From IMG/VR virus record IMGVR_UViG_3300045257_000121, positions 1 through 41,032 of that record: a DNA stretch of 41,032 bases; one strand, given 5' to 3'. The notes under the pieces were generated by a model. The model was not told where the DNA came from and searched no databases. It worked only from the letters and a program-made list of their open reading frames with translations. Below are positions 1-7,293 of the stretch, piece by piece; the first letter of the stretch is position 1; every line of letters begins with the position of its first letter. The DNA comes from a virus. Made by a program: the position numbers and the translations under genes.

Positions 1-2
1 TT

Positions 3-623
3 CTGCAGAACTTCGATCGCGATGTCTACCTGCGCGATGCCGTCCTGCGCGATGCCGACCTGCGCGATGCCGACCTGCGCGATGCCGTCCTGCGCGGTGC
101 CGTCCTGAGCGGTGCCGACCTGAGCGATGCCGTCCTGTGCGATGCCGACCTGCGCGATGCCGTCCTGAGCGATGCCGACCTGCGCGATGCCGACCTGCGC
201 GATGCCGACCTGCGCGGTGCCGACCTGAGCGGTGCCGACCTGCGCGATGCCGACCTGCGCGGTGCCGACCTGCGCGGTGCCGACCTGCGCGGTGCCCCGG
301 TCGTTCCTCATATCGACGCCGCGATCCTCGCCGCCATGTCGGCTGCGACCGAGGCAGGCAACAAGACCCCACTCCACATGGCCGACTGGCATACCTGCAA
401 GACGACGCATTGCCGCGCCGGCTGGGCAATCGTGCTGGCGGGTGAGGCCGGCAAGAAGCTCGAGGATGAGGTCGGCCCAGCCGTCGCGGGCACGATGATC
501 TACCTCGCCAGCCGCCCCGGTGAGCGCATCCCGAATTTCTACACGAGCAACGAGAACGCACTGGCCGACATCCAGGCGTGCGCCGCGCGTGACCCACTGC
601 CGATCGCCACCCCGGAGTCCTAA
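3..623 (+). CDS. pentapeptide-repeat protein, C-terminal part (start missing)
   Basis: The frame is open from the left edge, so this is the end of a longer gene. Residues 10-99 are about 18 pentads of the form (D/G)A(D/V)L(R/S), the repeat that in known families folds as a right-handed quadrilateral beta-helix. A 107-residue non-repeat domain follows, with [14 protein letters not shown] and a closing [16 protein letters not shown], a C-terminus I recognise from other phage pentapeptide proteins. The matching N-terminal half lies at the right edge of the window (40679-41032). It is the first gene of the rightward operon. Some pentapeptide proteins (MfpA, Qnr) mimic DNA and bind gyrase; nothing here proves that role. 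Confidence 0.85.
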   Translation: MQNFDRDVYLRDAVLRDADLRDADLRDAVLRGAVLSGADLSDAVLCDADLRDAVLSDADLRDADLRDADLRGADLSGADLRDADLRGADLRGADLRGAPVVPHIDAAILAAMSAATEAGNKTPLHMADWHTCKTTHCRAGWAIVLAGEAGKKLEDEVGPAVAGTMIYLASRPGERIPNFYTSNENALADIQACAARDPLPIATPES

Positions 624-625
624 CC

Positions 626-898
626 ATGCCGACCAACACTCCGACCCTCGATGCCGCCCGCGAGCGAGAGCTGACGACGGGCGAGGTCGAGAAGGCGATG
701 CGAGAGCTTGAGGCAATGAACCCAGGCGATGGGGCGATCCTAATGTTCGATCGCCGCTATGACGGGGTTCGGTTTCACGCTCGCATCGTATGGGGCTCCT
801 GCATGAACCGAAGCGTTTGGCACGACACCATAGAAGACGCCCTCTGCGCCGAGCGCGCCGAGATCGAGCGGTGCATCGCTGAGACGGTGGAGGGGTAG
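626..898 (+). CDS. small hypothetical protein (90 aa)
   Basis: Starts 2 nt after the pentapeptide stop, with GGAG at 614-617 as ribosome-binding site. The protein is acidic and mixed alpha/beta in appearance, with a central YDGVRFHARIVWGSC strand-like stretch and a helical acidic C-terminus. I do not recognise the family. Its position in a chain of overlapping small genes suggests an early phage accessory protein. Confidence 0.7.
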   Translation: MPTNTPTLDAARERELTTGEVEKAMRELEAMNPGDGAILMFDRRYDGVRFHARIVWGSCMNRSVWHDTIEDALCAERAEIERCIAETVEG

Positions 899-899
899 G

Positions 900-1187
900 A
901 TGCGCGCTACCCGCACCCTCGCCGCCCTGAACGAACTCCACCGCGAGCACGACGGCCCCGTTGACGTCTCTGTCGTGCTGTCCGGTGGCGCTCGCTCTCA
1001 TGTGCTGGCTCAAGCCGAGGCCGATCTCCGCTTCTGGCAAGGTCAGGTCGCGTTCTATGAGCGCTGCGTTGCGGGGCAAGAGCGGGCCGGCGTCACCAAT
1101 CTCAACACGCTGATCGATCTGCATCAGGCGCGGGGACGGGTTGCGGCGATCGAGGAAGACGACGGGATACAGGAGGCTGCGGAATGA
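900..1187 (+). CDS. small hypothetical protein (95 aa)
   Basis: Begins 1 nt after the previous stop and overlaps the next gene by 4 nt (ATGA), so translational coupling is likely. Residues 38-95 are largely helical, with charged heptad-like spacing (EADLRFWQGQVAFYERCVAGQE). No catalytic motif or known family is visible. Confidence 0.7.
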   Translation: MRATRTLAALNELHREHDGPVDVSVVLSGGARSHVLAQAEADLRFWQGQVAFYERCVAGQERAGVTNLNTLIDLHQARGRVAAIEEDDGIQEAAE

Positions 1188-1411
1188 GCGGCTACGAGAA
1201 GATCCACCTCCGCGGCGTCGATGACGACCTGCGCAAATTGTCCGAGGCGTTCCCGGAGTTTTACTGGGCGCTGCGGAACGTAACAGTTGTTGCCGAATGC
1301 TATGCGCCGGGTTCCGACGTATCTCCGGCCGCGCGCGTCGCTATTGGCGAGGCCCGCGCCATCCTCGCCCGCATGCGCGGCGATACGCCGATCGCTGGAA
1401 AGGGGAAGTGA
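1184..1411 (+). CDS. small hypothetical protein (75 aa)
   Basis: Overlaps the upstream gene by ATGA and the downstream one by TGATG. Unremarkable composition, with a probable C-terminal helix (AARVAIGEARAILARMRG). Family not recognised. Support is the tight operon context and intact reading frame. Confidence 0.65.
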   Translation: MSGYEKIHLRGVDDDLRKLSEAFPEFYWALRNVTVVAECYAPGSDVSPAARVAIGEARAILARMRGDTPIAGKGK

Positions 1412-1752
1412 TGAGCAGATTCTTCGAGTTCCCGCAGAACAATTCAGGTGGATCGTTCGCCATCGATGACGAAGCCGGCATCGGGCCGCGCGTGTGGATT
1501 GAGGCAGAGACGAAGGGGCTTGCCCTCTCGCGTGCACTGAGTATCGGCATCTACTTCGATGGCTGTGACTCCGGCATTGACTGTTCATGCTGCGGCGATC
1601 GTTGGTCAGAACCTTGGGACGATGGACAAGACGCTCCTGAGATCAATAACGAATACGATTTCAACTGGCACGATGCGGTTTACGTCCACCGGATAGACGG
1701 CACGATCGAGCGCATCACCAAGTCAGATGACGCCAAAGGAGACGCGCCATGA
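1411..1752 (+). CDS. DUF7296-like conserved phage protein
   Basis: A 113-residue protein whose N-terminus (FFEFPQNNSGGSF), middle (GIYFDGCDSGIDCSCCGDRW) and C-terminal YVHRIDGTIER match, from memory, a family common in phages of Proteobacteria that has no assigned function. The CSCC cluster followed by GDRW is its hallmark and might bind a metal. The start is the ATG overlapping the preceding TGA by 1 nt; longer readings begin inside the upstream gene without a ribosome-binding site. Confidence 0.75.
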   Translation: MSRFFEFPQNNSGGSFAIDDEAGIGPRVWIEAETKGLALSRALSIGIYFDGCDSGIDCSCCGDRWSEPWDDGQDAPEINNEYDFNWHDAVYVHRIDGTIERITKSDDAKGDAP

Positions 1753-1991
1753 CCCGCACCCACGTCGCCGAGCCCGTCACCCCGGAGCAGAGGGATTTCC
1801 TCTCGACACTAAAGCGCCTTGAGGATGCAGGGTTGCCGGCCAAACGAAGCGCGCTCGGGCTCGCTGATCGCAATGCCGATCGCGTTCGCCAGTCCTGCCG
1901 CGTTGCTGGGTGGGTTCGATGGGGAGGAGTTCCGGCCCGATGGAGGCTTAATCAATCCGGCCGCGATGTCCTGGAAGGAGCGCCGACATGA
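1749..1991 (+). CDS. small putative winged-helix-like protein (80 aa)
   Basis: ATGA-coupled on both sides. The order of helices and a final GGVPARWRLNQSGRDVL resembles the wing of a small winged-helix DNA-binding domain, but I cannot name a family. Its opening EPVTPEQ is echoed in the next gene (EPVTPERW), so the two N-termini may share origin. Confidence 0.6.
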   Translation: MTRTHVAEPVTPEQRDFLSTLKRLEDAGLPAKRSALGLADRNADRVRQSCRVAGWVRWGGVPARWRLNQSGRDVLEGAPT

Positions 1992-2155
1992 ACCAGAATC
2001 GCATTCCAGAGCCCGTCACCCCGGAGCGCTGGAATGCGTTGACGCGGCATCTTCGCATCCGAGGCCAGTTGATCGATTCGATGCTGCACAAGCTCGCTGG
2101 TGAGGGCCGCGGAGTGTCGTGGGATCGGCCGGATGAGAAGGAGCCTGCGTCGTGA
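1988..2155 (+). CDS. very small hypothetical protein (55 aa)
   Basis: Frame of 55 codons coupled by ATGA to the gene before and by GTGA to the gene after. The N-terminus (IPEPVTPERWNALTRHLRIR) is related in wording to the preceding protein, followed by one amphipathic helix and a charged tail. No function can be assigned. Confidence 0.6.
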   Translation: MNQNRIPEPVTPERWNALTRHLRIRGQLIDSMLHKLAGEGRGVSWDRPDEKEPAS

Positions 2156-2331
2156 AACAGATGCGCATGACGTGGCGGCGCGAGTTTCGCTGGCTTCTCG
2201 CATCGATATTCCTGCGTTGGTCCTTTGCTCTGATTGCCGAAGAAATCACGGTTGCTGGGTGTCAGACGTTCCACGAAGCCGCCTTGGTCAAACCAGACCC
2301 TGTGTTTCAAACGGTTGAGTGCAGATCGTGA
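2152..2331 (+). CDS. small hypothetical protein, possible N-terminal membrane anchor (59 aa)
   Basis: The GTG overlaps the upstream stop (GTGA). After a basic start (MKQMRMTWRREFR), residues 14-30 form a hydrophobic stretch (WLLASIFLRWSFALIA) that could be a signal anchor. An in-frame ATG at 2161 is an alternative start. Ends in GTGA coupling to the next tiny gene. Function unknown. Confidence 0.5.
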   Translation: MKQMRMTWRREFRWLLASIFLRWSFALIAEEITVAGCQTFHEAALVKPDPVFQTVECRS

Positions 2332-2396
2332 TCTGGCTCCCCGGAAACATCCTCGCGCTCATCGTCTTGGCGCTGATCATTGGAGGAAGGCTGTGA
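2328..2396 (+). CDS. tiny membrane peptide (22 aa)
   Basis: GTG start overlapping the previous stop, stop overlapping the next GTG. The whole product is one hydrophobic segment (ILALIVLALIIGG) with short polar ends, so it would be a single-span membrane peptide. Being coupled on both sides at the minimum spacing argues it is translated; it could also be only a coupling leader. Confidence 0.45.
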   Translation: MIWLPGNILALIVLALIIGGRL

Positions 2397-2824
2397 CCAC
2401 CGAACTCTCCCGCATGACGGGCTACCGCATCAGCTGTGACGATGGCGTGCCGATCATCGTGACGCGCGATTTTGACGCATCAGTCGAGATCAAGCTACTC
2501 GGCGAAGACACATCAATTCTGCTGTCGGTCCAGGCTGCCGCGCTGCTGGCGAAGGCGCTCGGCGAACTAACGGCGGACGCGCCAACGGCAGAGCCAGCCA
2601 AGCCCGCTCGCGCCGGTCGCGGCGCCGTGCAATCGGCGATCCTCGGCGTCATGGTCTATGGCGGCGAGCGGTATGCCGACGAGATCATCAAACTTGCCGG
2701 ATGTGACCGCTCGTCTGGCATGAGCGCTCTGGCGGCGCTATGCGGCAAGGGGCAAATGGAGCTGCTGCCGACCGGGCTTTATCGGCTCCCGCACGCCGAG
2801 CCGGCAGGCGAGAGGGCGGCGTGA
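2393..2824 (+). CDS. hypothetical protein with winged-helix-like C-terminus (143 aa)
   Basis: The GTG overlaps the preceding TGA. Residues 1-62 look like a beta-rich domain (YRISCDDGVPIIVTRDFD). An Ala/Pro linker follows, then residues 78-130 (AVQSAILGVMVYGGERYADE to GKGQMELLPTGLYRL) resemble a winged helix. Possibly a DNA-binding early regulator. Longer readings to the left lack a ribosome-binding site. Confidence 0.6.
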   Translation: MTTELSRMTGYRISCDDGVPIIVTRDFDASVEIKLLGEDTSILLSVQAAALLAKALGELTADAPTAEPAKPARAGRGAVQSAILGVMVYGGERYADEIIKLAGCDRSSGMSALAALCGKGQMELLPTGLYRLPHAEPAGERAA

Positions 2825-3003
2825 TGGATGGCGTGGTTGTGGTACAAGATCTTATCCCGGTGGCATCGGAGCCGAAAGGCCGCGTAGCCGTGATGAGCGC
2901 ACCTCCGGGGGAAACCTCGGGGGTGCGACATTATGTCGCATCGACAGCCAGCGAAATCTGCCCCCTCATACTCCCCAGTTCCTTAAGCGATAAGGAAGAA
3001 TGA
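2824..3003 (+). CDS. possible small protein (59 aa) over a hairpin-rich stretch
   Basis: ATG overlapping the upstream TGA by 1 nt; stop at 3001-3003. The product has no recognisable domain, and more than half of its DNA (2899-3003) consists of strong inverted repeats, which suggests the DNA or RNA structure is what is conserved. It may be a leader or no gene at all. Confidence 0.35.
   Translation: MDGVVVVQDLIPVASEPKGRVAVMSAPPGETSGVRHYVASTASEICPLILPSSLSDKEE
2899..2926 (+). promoter_or_regulatory. 12-bp hairpin with GAAA tetraloop
   Basis: Arms 2899-2910 and 2915-2926 pair over 12 bp with two G-T wobbles around a GAAA loop, a GNRA-type tetraloop. It is the first of four consecutive dyads leading to the exonuclease gene. 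There is no following T tract, so it is not a classical terminator. Confidence 0.6.
2924..2940 (+). promoter_or_regulatory. perfect 7-bp dyad (TGCGACA-TTA-TGTCGCA)
   Basis: A 17-bp perfect inverted repeat with a 3-nt centre. As DNA it has the form of an operator for a dimeric repressor. As RNA it shares three bases with the preceding hairpin, so the two could exclude each other. Confidence 0.55.
2979..2997 (+). promoter_or_regulatory. perfect 7-bp hairpin (TTCCTTA-N5-TAAGGAA)
   Basis: Third dyad of the series, 7 bp with loop AGCGA, ending just before the stop of the small frame at 3001. It carries no T run on either strand. Confidence 0.5.
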
Positions 3004-3023
3004 GAAAACTACCCCGTTTTCTC
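3002..3023 (+). promoter_or_regulatory. perfect 8-bp hairpin before the exonuclease gene
   Basis: GAGAAAAC, a 6-nt loop TACCCC, then GTTTTCTC: a perfect stem overlapping the preceding stop codon and 42 nt upstream of the TTG start at 3066. Pyrimidine-rich sequence follows, but no pure T tract. It could be a weak terminator, processing site or operator. Confidence 0.5.
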
Positions 3024-3065
3024 AAACTCTTTCCTCCCAAATTTTGCTGATCATTGGAGGACGAC

Positions 3066-3746
3066 TTGATCCGCTATCACCACGATCTCTATCAAGGATC
3101 TGACGAGTGGTTGGCATGCAGGACTGGGCTGCTAACCGCCTCCGAGATGCGTTTCATCATCACGCCCACGCTAAAGGCCGCGAGCAATGACAAGGAACGC
3201 TCGCACCTCTACGAGCTTCTCGCCCAGCGCATCACGCGATACGTCGAGCCGCACTATGTGTCGGATGACATGCTGCGCGGACGCGAGGACGAAATCGACG
3301 CCTGCGTGCTCTACAGCCAGCGGTATCACGCGGTCGAGCAGGTCGGCTTCATCACCAACGATAAGTTCGGCTTCACCATCGGCTATTCCCCGGACGGCCT
3401 GGTTGGCGCCGACGGGCTGGTCGAGTGCAAGAGCCGGAGAGCTAAGTTTCAAATCGAGACGATCATCAGCGGCGCCATGCCCGACGACTTCGTGATCCAG
3501 GCTCAAACCGGGCTGCTGGTATCGGAGCGCAAATGGCTTGATTTCGTGAGCTTCAGCGGAGGCCTGCCGATGGTGACGATCCGAGTGCTTCCAGATCTCG
3601 ACGTGCAGGATGCGATTGTCGCGGCGGCCACGGCATTCGAGGGGCGCTTAGCCAACAGGATGGCCGAATACTACATGGCCATGGAATCGAAGCGGCGGCT
3701 GATCCCGACCGAGCGGAAGATTGTGCAGGAGATGTTCGTTGGTTGA
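3066..3746 (+). CDS. YqaJ/lambda-exonuclease-like recombination nuclease
   Basis: A 226-residue protein of the PD-(D/E)XK viral recombinase (YqaJ) family, which degrades one strand from double-stranded ends to feed single-strand annealing. Visible signature: N-terminal YQGSDEWLACRTGLLTASE, the G72-x3-E76-x2-A79 element, and the catalytic core SPDG (D110) followed by E120-C-K122. The start is taken as TTG at 3066, because GGAGG (3056-3060) lies 5 nt before it; the TTG at 3054 would put that site inside the gene. Length fits the family. It is followed by an HNH gene and then a probable partner protein. It is the only non-overlapping start in this operon, after the hairpin cluster. Confidence 0.88.
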   Translation: MIRYHHDLYQGSDEWLACRTGLLTASEMRFIITPTLKAASNDKERSHLYELLAQRITRYVEPHYVSDDMLRGREDEIDACVLYSQRYHAVEQVGFITNDKFGFTIGYSPDGLVGADGLVECKSRRAKFQIETIISGAMPDDFVIQAQTGLLVSERKWLDFVSFSGGLPMVTIRVLPDLDVQDAIVAAATAFEGRLANRMAEYYMAMESKRRLIPTERKIVQEMFVG

Positions 3747-4314
3747 GGAGTGGCGCCCGATTGCCGGCTTTCCTGATTATGCGGTGAGCAGCCTCGGGAG
3801 AGTGAAGAGGATCAGACCCGATAGCTATGGCCGGTGGATGGGCAAAATCATTTCACCCACAATTTTGCTGGCAGGCTACCTCCATTGCAGTCTTAGCTCG
3901 GACGCAGGTCGTAAGAAGTTGCTTGTGCATCGGCTCGTCTGCACCGCTTTCAATGGCCCGGCGCCTACAGACCGGCATCACGCAGCGCACAGGGATGGGG
4001 TGCCGTCGAACAATTTCCCGGATAATCTCCGTTGGGCAACAGCGACCGAAAATAACTTGGACAAGCATCGCCACGGAACGATGCGCGTTGGTGACCGCCA
4101 TCATTCTCGCACAAATCCAGAGCATATGGCGCGAGGTAGCCGAGTCGGCACGGCGAAGCTGACCGAAGCCATGGTCTCCAGCATTCGCGTCGATTTGCGG
4201 CCGCGAGCGGAAATCGCAAAGGCATACGGTCTTTGCGAAACCCATGTCAGTGAAATTCGATCCGGCAAAGTGTGGAAACACGTGCCGATGCCCCAGAACT
4301 CTGGAGGGTTGTAA
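3739..4314 (+). CDS. NUMOD4-HNH homing endonuclease
   Basis: A free-standing HNH endonuclease of 191 residues. NUMOD4 motif at the N-terminus (EEWRPIAGFPDYAVSSLGRV, about residues 3-22). HNH core about residues 64-115: VHRLVCTAF, HRDGVPSNN, DNLRWATATENN. C-terminal helix-turn-helix about 138-181 ending SEIRSGKVWKHV, as in homing enzymes that use it for target recognition. Start is TTG at 3739, with AGGAGA at 3727-3732 six nt upstream, overlapping the exonuclease end by 8 nt. It splits two genes that normally act together, as expected of a selfish insertion tuned to leave translation intact. Confidence 0.88.
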   Translation: MVEEWRPIAGFPDYAVSSLGRVKRIRPDSYGRWMGKIISPTILLAGYLHCSLSSDAGRKKLLVHRLVCTAFNGPAPTDRHHAAHRDGVPSNNFPDNLRWATATENNLDKHRHGTMRVGDRHHSRTNPEHMARGSRVGTAKLTEAMVSSIRVDLRPRAEIAKAYGLCETHVSEIRSGKVWKHVPMPQNSGGL

Positions 4315-5246
4315 TGAACGACATGCGATCAGTGATCGAGCCGCGATCGGACCAGCTCAACGCGGATTCTCTTTTAGCGGGACCAATCAACATCACCATT
4401 ACGAAGGTCGAAATTCGTCCAGGAACCGAGCAACCTGTGTCAATTTTTTATGCTGGCGATGAAGGCAAGCCCTGGAAATGCTGCAAAAGCATGGCGAGAG
4501 TTTTGGTCAGTCTATGGGGGCCGGATGCGAACGCCTACATTGGCCGATCACTGCAACTCTACTGCGATCCCAAGGTGACGTGGGGCGGCATGGCGGTTGG
4601 TGGAATTCGTATCGCCGCGATGTCCGACATCGCCGAGGCGCACACGATGGCGCTGACCGCGACCAAGGGAAGCCGCAAGCCGTTCACGGTGCGGCCGATG
4701 GCGAAGGTGCAGCCAAAAACCGTTCCAGGTCTTCGCGCGGAAGCTGAGGCAGCAGCAGCGAATGGTGTTGCTGCCTACCGAGCGTTCTGGAACTTGATAA
4801 GCAGGGCGCAGCGGGAATTTCTTATGCCACACCATGAGGCCCTGAAGGCGGCGGCGAATGCCGCGATGCCACACAACCCCGACACCGGCGAAGTCCACGA
4901 CGATTTCGGACTTCCGCCGGTGAACGATGCTGCCGCTCCACCGGACTCGCCTTCGGGTGGCGCGTCAACCACGGGGTCGCCACAGGAGCGGCAGCAGCCG
5001 GCGCGCGATGAGGCGTTCTTTGCCAAGTTGAGCTACCGGATCACGGTGCCGATGAAGAACGGGCGCGAGGACTGGCAGAACTGGGCCGACATGATGAGGC
5101 GCGCGGTCGGGGACTGCGCCAATCTCGACGAGATCATCAAGCTTCAGGAGGACAACCAGGATCTTCGCAACGGCCTGCTGGAGGCGAATGCGAAGGCGCG
5201 GTCGAACCTCGACGCATCATTCGCGGCGGCGGAGAAGAGGCTATGA
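4314..5246 (+). CDS. conserved phage protein next to exonuclease, probable recombination partner
   Basis: 310 residues; ATG overlaps the HNH stop by 1 nt (TAATG), with GGAGGG at 4303-4308. The first 120 residues (VIEPRSDQLNADSLLAGPIN, KPWKCCKSMARVLVSLWG, YIGRSLQLYCDPKV, GIRIAAMSDI) are a conserved block I recall from phage genomes beside recombination genes but without assigned function. Then a Pro/Ser linker about 195-240 and a helical, charged C-terminus. An annealing or single-strand-binding role with the exonuclease is inferred only from position; it shows no RecT, Erf or Sak motif that I can name. Confidence 0.75.
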   Translation: MNDMRSVIEPRSDQLNADSLLAGPINITITKVEIRPGTEQPVSIFYAGDEGKPWKCCKSMARVLVSLWGPDANAYIGRSLQLYCDPKVTWGGMAVGGIRIAAMSDIAEAHTMALTATKGSRKPFTVRPMAKVQPKTVPGLRAEAEAAAANGVAAYRAFWNLISRAQREFLMPHHEALKAAANAAMPHNPDTGEVHDDFGLPPVNDAAAPPDSPSGGASTTGSPQERQQPARDEAFFAKLSYRITVPMKNGREDWQNWADMMRRAVGDCANLDEIIKLQEDNQDLRNGLLEANAKARSNLDASFAAAEKRL

Positions 5247-5500
5247 CGCGGCGCTCATACCCTCGGCTCGATCACATCGTCAAACGCGGGTCAGGAAACC
5301 CATGCGAGGCATGCGACGAAAAGGGAGCTGCGAGCGTGTGGGTCCAATTCACCTATATGCGCGGTGAGGACGAGCGCTACGACGCTTGCGAGGCGCACAT
5401 GAAAATGGCGCGAGACGGCAAACTAGACCAGTTCCTCGCTGCATGTGAGACGAAGCGTGTTGCTGGAATTTCGGCAGCGGAGAAGAGGAGGGGCGGGTGA
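5243..5500 (+). CDS. small zinc-binding-like protein (85 aa)
   Basis: ATGA-coupled to the gene before it. Contains C-x2-C (CEAC, residues 22-25) and a second pair C-x2-H (CEAH) about 25 residues later, a plausible single zinc site. Basic C-terminus. No family name; possibly a nucleic-acid or protein adaptor in the recombination cluster. Confidence 0.65.
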   Translation: MTRRSYPRLDHIVKRGSGNPCEACDEKGAASVWVQFTYMRGEDERYDACEAHMKMARDGKLDQFLAACETKRVAGISAAEKRRGG

Positions 5501-5694
5501 TGACGGACCATACCGATGCACCGACCGCTGTTGAGATAGAAGTCAGCGAAGCTATGGTCGAGGCAGTGCTTGCTGAATACGAGCGCGACAATCCCGGACA
5601 GACGGCCCAGGCGATGACATCAGAGGAGTTCGCCGATCGCATGATGGCGAAGATCATTGCTGGGGCCAAGATCGTTACCGGGGGACGCGCATGA
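5500..5694 (+). CDS. small acidic hypothetical protein (64 aa)
   Basis: The ATG at 5500 overlaps the preceding TGA (TGATG); a GTG at 5497 is an alternative. A long helix (SEAMVEAVLAEYERDNPG) precedes a second helix with MTSEEFADRMMAKI. Phage proteins of this plain helical type are common and uncharacterised. Confidence 0.6.
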   Translation: MTDHTDAPTAVEIEVSEAMVEAVLAEYERDNPGQTAQAMTSEEFADRMMAKIIAGAKIVTGGRA

Positions 5695-6044
5695 CCACCT
5701 CAACCCCCTCCCCCGCCCTCATAGAGCGCTACCTGCCGGCGGCGAGAGAGATCTACGCCAAAGCCCGCTGGTCTATGGTTATGACCGTCGCGGAGAAAGA
5801 GCAGCTAATCGCCACCCTCATCGCCACCGAGGTCTCTGCGGCCGTGGCTGCGGAGCGGGAGAGGTGCGCGGACGCACGGAGTACGGCGCGAGATGCGTTG
5901 CTGGAATTGGCTGCGTTGTTCGATCGCATGGGAGCAATACATCCATCGCGGCCGTGGTCCGACATTGTCAACGATCCGCGAAGTTTGGTCATTCGGATAA
6001 AGATGGTCGTGGCCGACCTTGCTGCGGAAGGGAAGGGCGAGTGA
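5691..6044 (+). CDS. hypothetical helical protein (117 aa)
   Basis: ATGA-coupled. Strongly helical, with a run of Ala/Glu/Arg (VSAAVAAERERCADARSTAR) that could form a coiled coil about residues 45-75. The form (I)AAERERCA is frequent in phage early proteins of unknown function. Confidence 0.6.
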   Translation: MTTSTPSPALIERYLPAAREIYAKARWSMVMTVAEKEQLIATLIATEVSAAVAAERERCADARSTARDALLELAALFDRMGAIHPSRPWSDIVNDPRSLVIRIKMVVADLAAEGKGE

Positions 6045-6217
6045 TGGCGACTCGCGAAGACACAGCGTGCCCATTCTGCGGCGAACCCGGCTACGACCTG
6101 ATTGGCCTGAAGCACCATTTAAATAGCGGCTGGTGTGGCGTGTTCAACAACACGAGGACGGTCGATTCTAGTCGCCGCACCCCCTCCCCCGCAACGCAGG
6201 AAGGGCCGGGGAAATGA
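6044..6217 (+). CDS. small zinc-finger-like protein (57 aa)
   Basis: TGATG overlap at the start. CPFC (residues 9-12) followed by KHHLNSGWC gives a C-x2-C...H...C arrangement, a possible CCHC finger. The Ser/Thr/Pro-rich tail lacks structure. The next gene begins with another CPFC protein. Confidence 0.6.
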   Translation: MATREDTACPFCGEPGYDLIGLKHHLNSGWCGVFNNTRTVDSSRRTPSPATQEGPGK

Positions 6218-6396
6218 CGGACGAGCTATTGCCGTGCCCGTTTTGCGGCGGGAAAGCTGAATTCGAACGACTGGGAACGCCGCGGCAATCCTGCATCGTT
6301 GCGTGCACGCTGTGCGGCTGTCGCCTTGAAACCGGGGAAACCTGGGATTGCGGCGCCCGTTGGAATCGCCGTCCAGCCCTGGAGGCCAGCAAATGA
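6214..6396 (+). CDS. Lar-like restriction-alleviation zinc ribbon
   Basis: 60 residues with the layout of the Lar family: LLPCPFCGGKAEF, then CTLCGC about 20 residues later and a terminal W-N-R-R (GARWNRR). In E. coli the prophage protein Lar (RalR) eases type I restriction by changing the modification/restriction balance; many phages carry short relatives whose function is untested. Two C-x2-C pairs at about 8/11 and 31/34 form the metal site. ATGA-coupled at both ends. Confidence 0.7.
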   Translation: MTDELLPCPFCGGKAEFERLGTPRQSCIVACTLCGCRLETGETWDCGARWNRRPALEASK

Positions 6397-6740
6397 CAAC
6401 CGAACTGATCGCGCGGCTCGAAGCGGCGACGAAGGGGAGCGAGGAGCTGGACGAGAAAATCGCGCTGATGCTGTACCCCGAAATAGTCTGCTCTGAACGC
6501 GAGAATAGCTGGAGACTGCACGGCATACACGTTCGTATCGAGGCGTATAGCCGCAGCGTGGATACAGCGCTCTCGCTCGTGCCGGAAGGGTGGCACGTCA
6601 AGCTTGAGCGTTTTAGCGACGGTTGGTACGCAACTCTCTGGGCCATATCTGGGCGACCAATAACCTGCAAGGGAGAGCAGAAGCCAGCGGCGCTCGCCCT
6701 CTGCATCGCCGCCCTCCGCGCAAGGACCGAGAAGCCATGA
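6393..6740 (+). CDS. conserved phage protein (115 aa)
   Basis: Start overlaps the previous stop (ATGA). The order LIARLEAATKGSEELDEKIA, a mid-region SVDTALSLVPEGW and a C-terminal AALALCIAALRAR matches a very widespread phage protein of unknown function, though the middle is shorter and more diverged than usual. No catalytic residues are evident. Confidence 0.75.
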   Translation: MTTELIARLEAATKGSEELDEKIALMLYPEIVCSERENSWRLHGIHVRIEAYSRSVDTALSLVPEGWHVKLERFSDGWYATLWAISGRPITCKGEQKPAALALCIAALRARTEKP

Positions 6741-6967
6741 TCGTTCGCAACATCGTCATAGGCGGCCGCCTATACCGCTCGACGCGCGGCCCGGAGACGC
6801 TGCGGTTTCTGATGCACGGCGGCACGAATGACGGCGCGCTCGGTCAGATCGTCTACTACCGCGAGGCGAGGCAGGGCGAGCGCTCCGTCGCCTGCACGCG
6901 CCGGCAGTTCAAGCAGTGGGTGACGCGGACGCATGCGCGGTGGATACGATCGTGGAGGAAGCCATGA
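6737..6967 (+). CDS. small basic hypothetical protein (76 aa)
   Basis: ATGA-coupled. Arg/Lys-rich, with beta-like N-terminus (MIVRNIVIGGRLYRSTRG) and a C-terminal basic helix (RRQFKQWVTRTHARWIRSW). Might bind nucleic acid on charge grounds. Not recognised. Confidence 0.6.
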   Translation: MIVRNIVIGGRLYRSTRGPETLRFLMHGGTNDGALGQIVYYREARQGERSVACTRRQFKQWVTRTHARWIRSWRKP

Positions 6968-7293
6968 CCACGAAATGGAAAAGCATTCAGATAACACGCT
7001 TGCCGGTCGGTGCAACGACGATCTGGCTGCGTAAAGGCAATCGACTGACTCGCTTTGCCAAGCGCATCGCATGGCGCGTTTGGTATCGCCGCCGCGAGCG
7101 GGAAAGGCTGAACGATGCCATCCGAGCGTACGCAAAGGATTGGGGCGACGTTGCTGACTGGTCCGTCACTGACGATGCCGACATTACGACGCACTACGAG
7201 ACAGGGCAAATTCATCGGCGCAAGTTATTGCCTCAGCTTCCGCGCCAGCAGATCTCGACAGAGGCAGAGACGCGGCCGGAGCGCAAGCCATGA
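6964..7293 (+). CDS. basic hypothetical protein (109 aa)
   Basis: ATGA-coupled to both neighbours. Residues 20-50 are very basic (RRRERERLNDAIRAYAKDWG), followed by an acidic stretch. Not recognised. The internal ATG at about 7114 lies in another frame and is ignored. Confidence 0.55.
   Translation: MTTKWKSIQITRLPVGATTIWLRKGNRLTRFAKRIAWRVWYRRRERERLNDAIRAYAKDWGDVADWSVTDDADITTHYETGQIHRRKLLPQLPRQQISTEAETRPERKP

Noticed and set aside
1-300. CRISPR-like array of short repeats
   Set aside because: The 15-bp units are contiguous, have no spacers and read as pentapeptide codons in one frame.
6119-6706. 195-codon leftward open frame
   Set aside because: Opposite the Lar-like and neighbouring rightward genes, no site, Ser/Arg-rich shadow.
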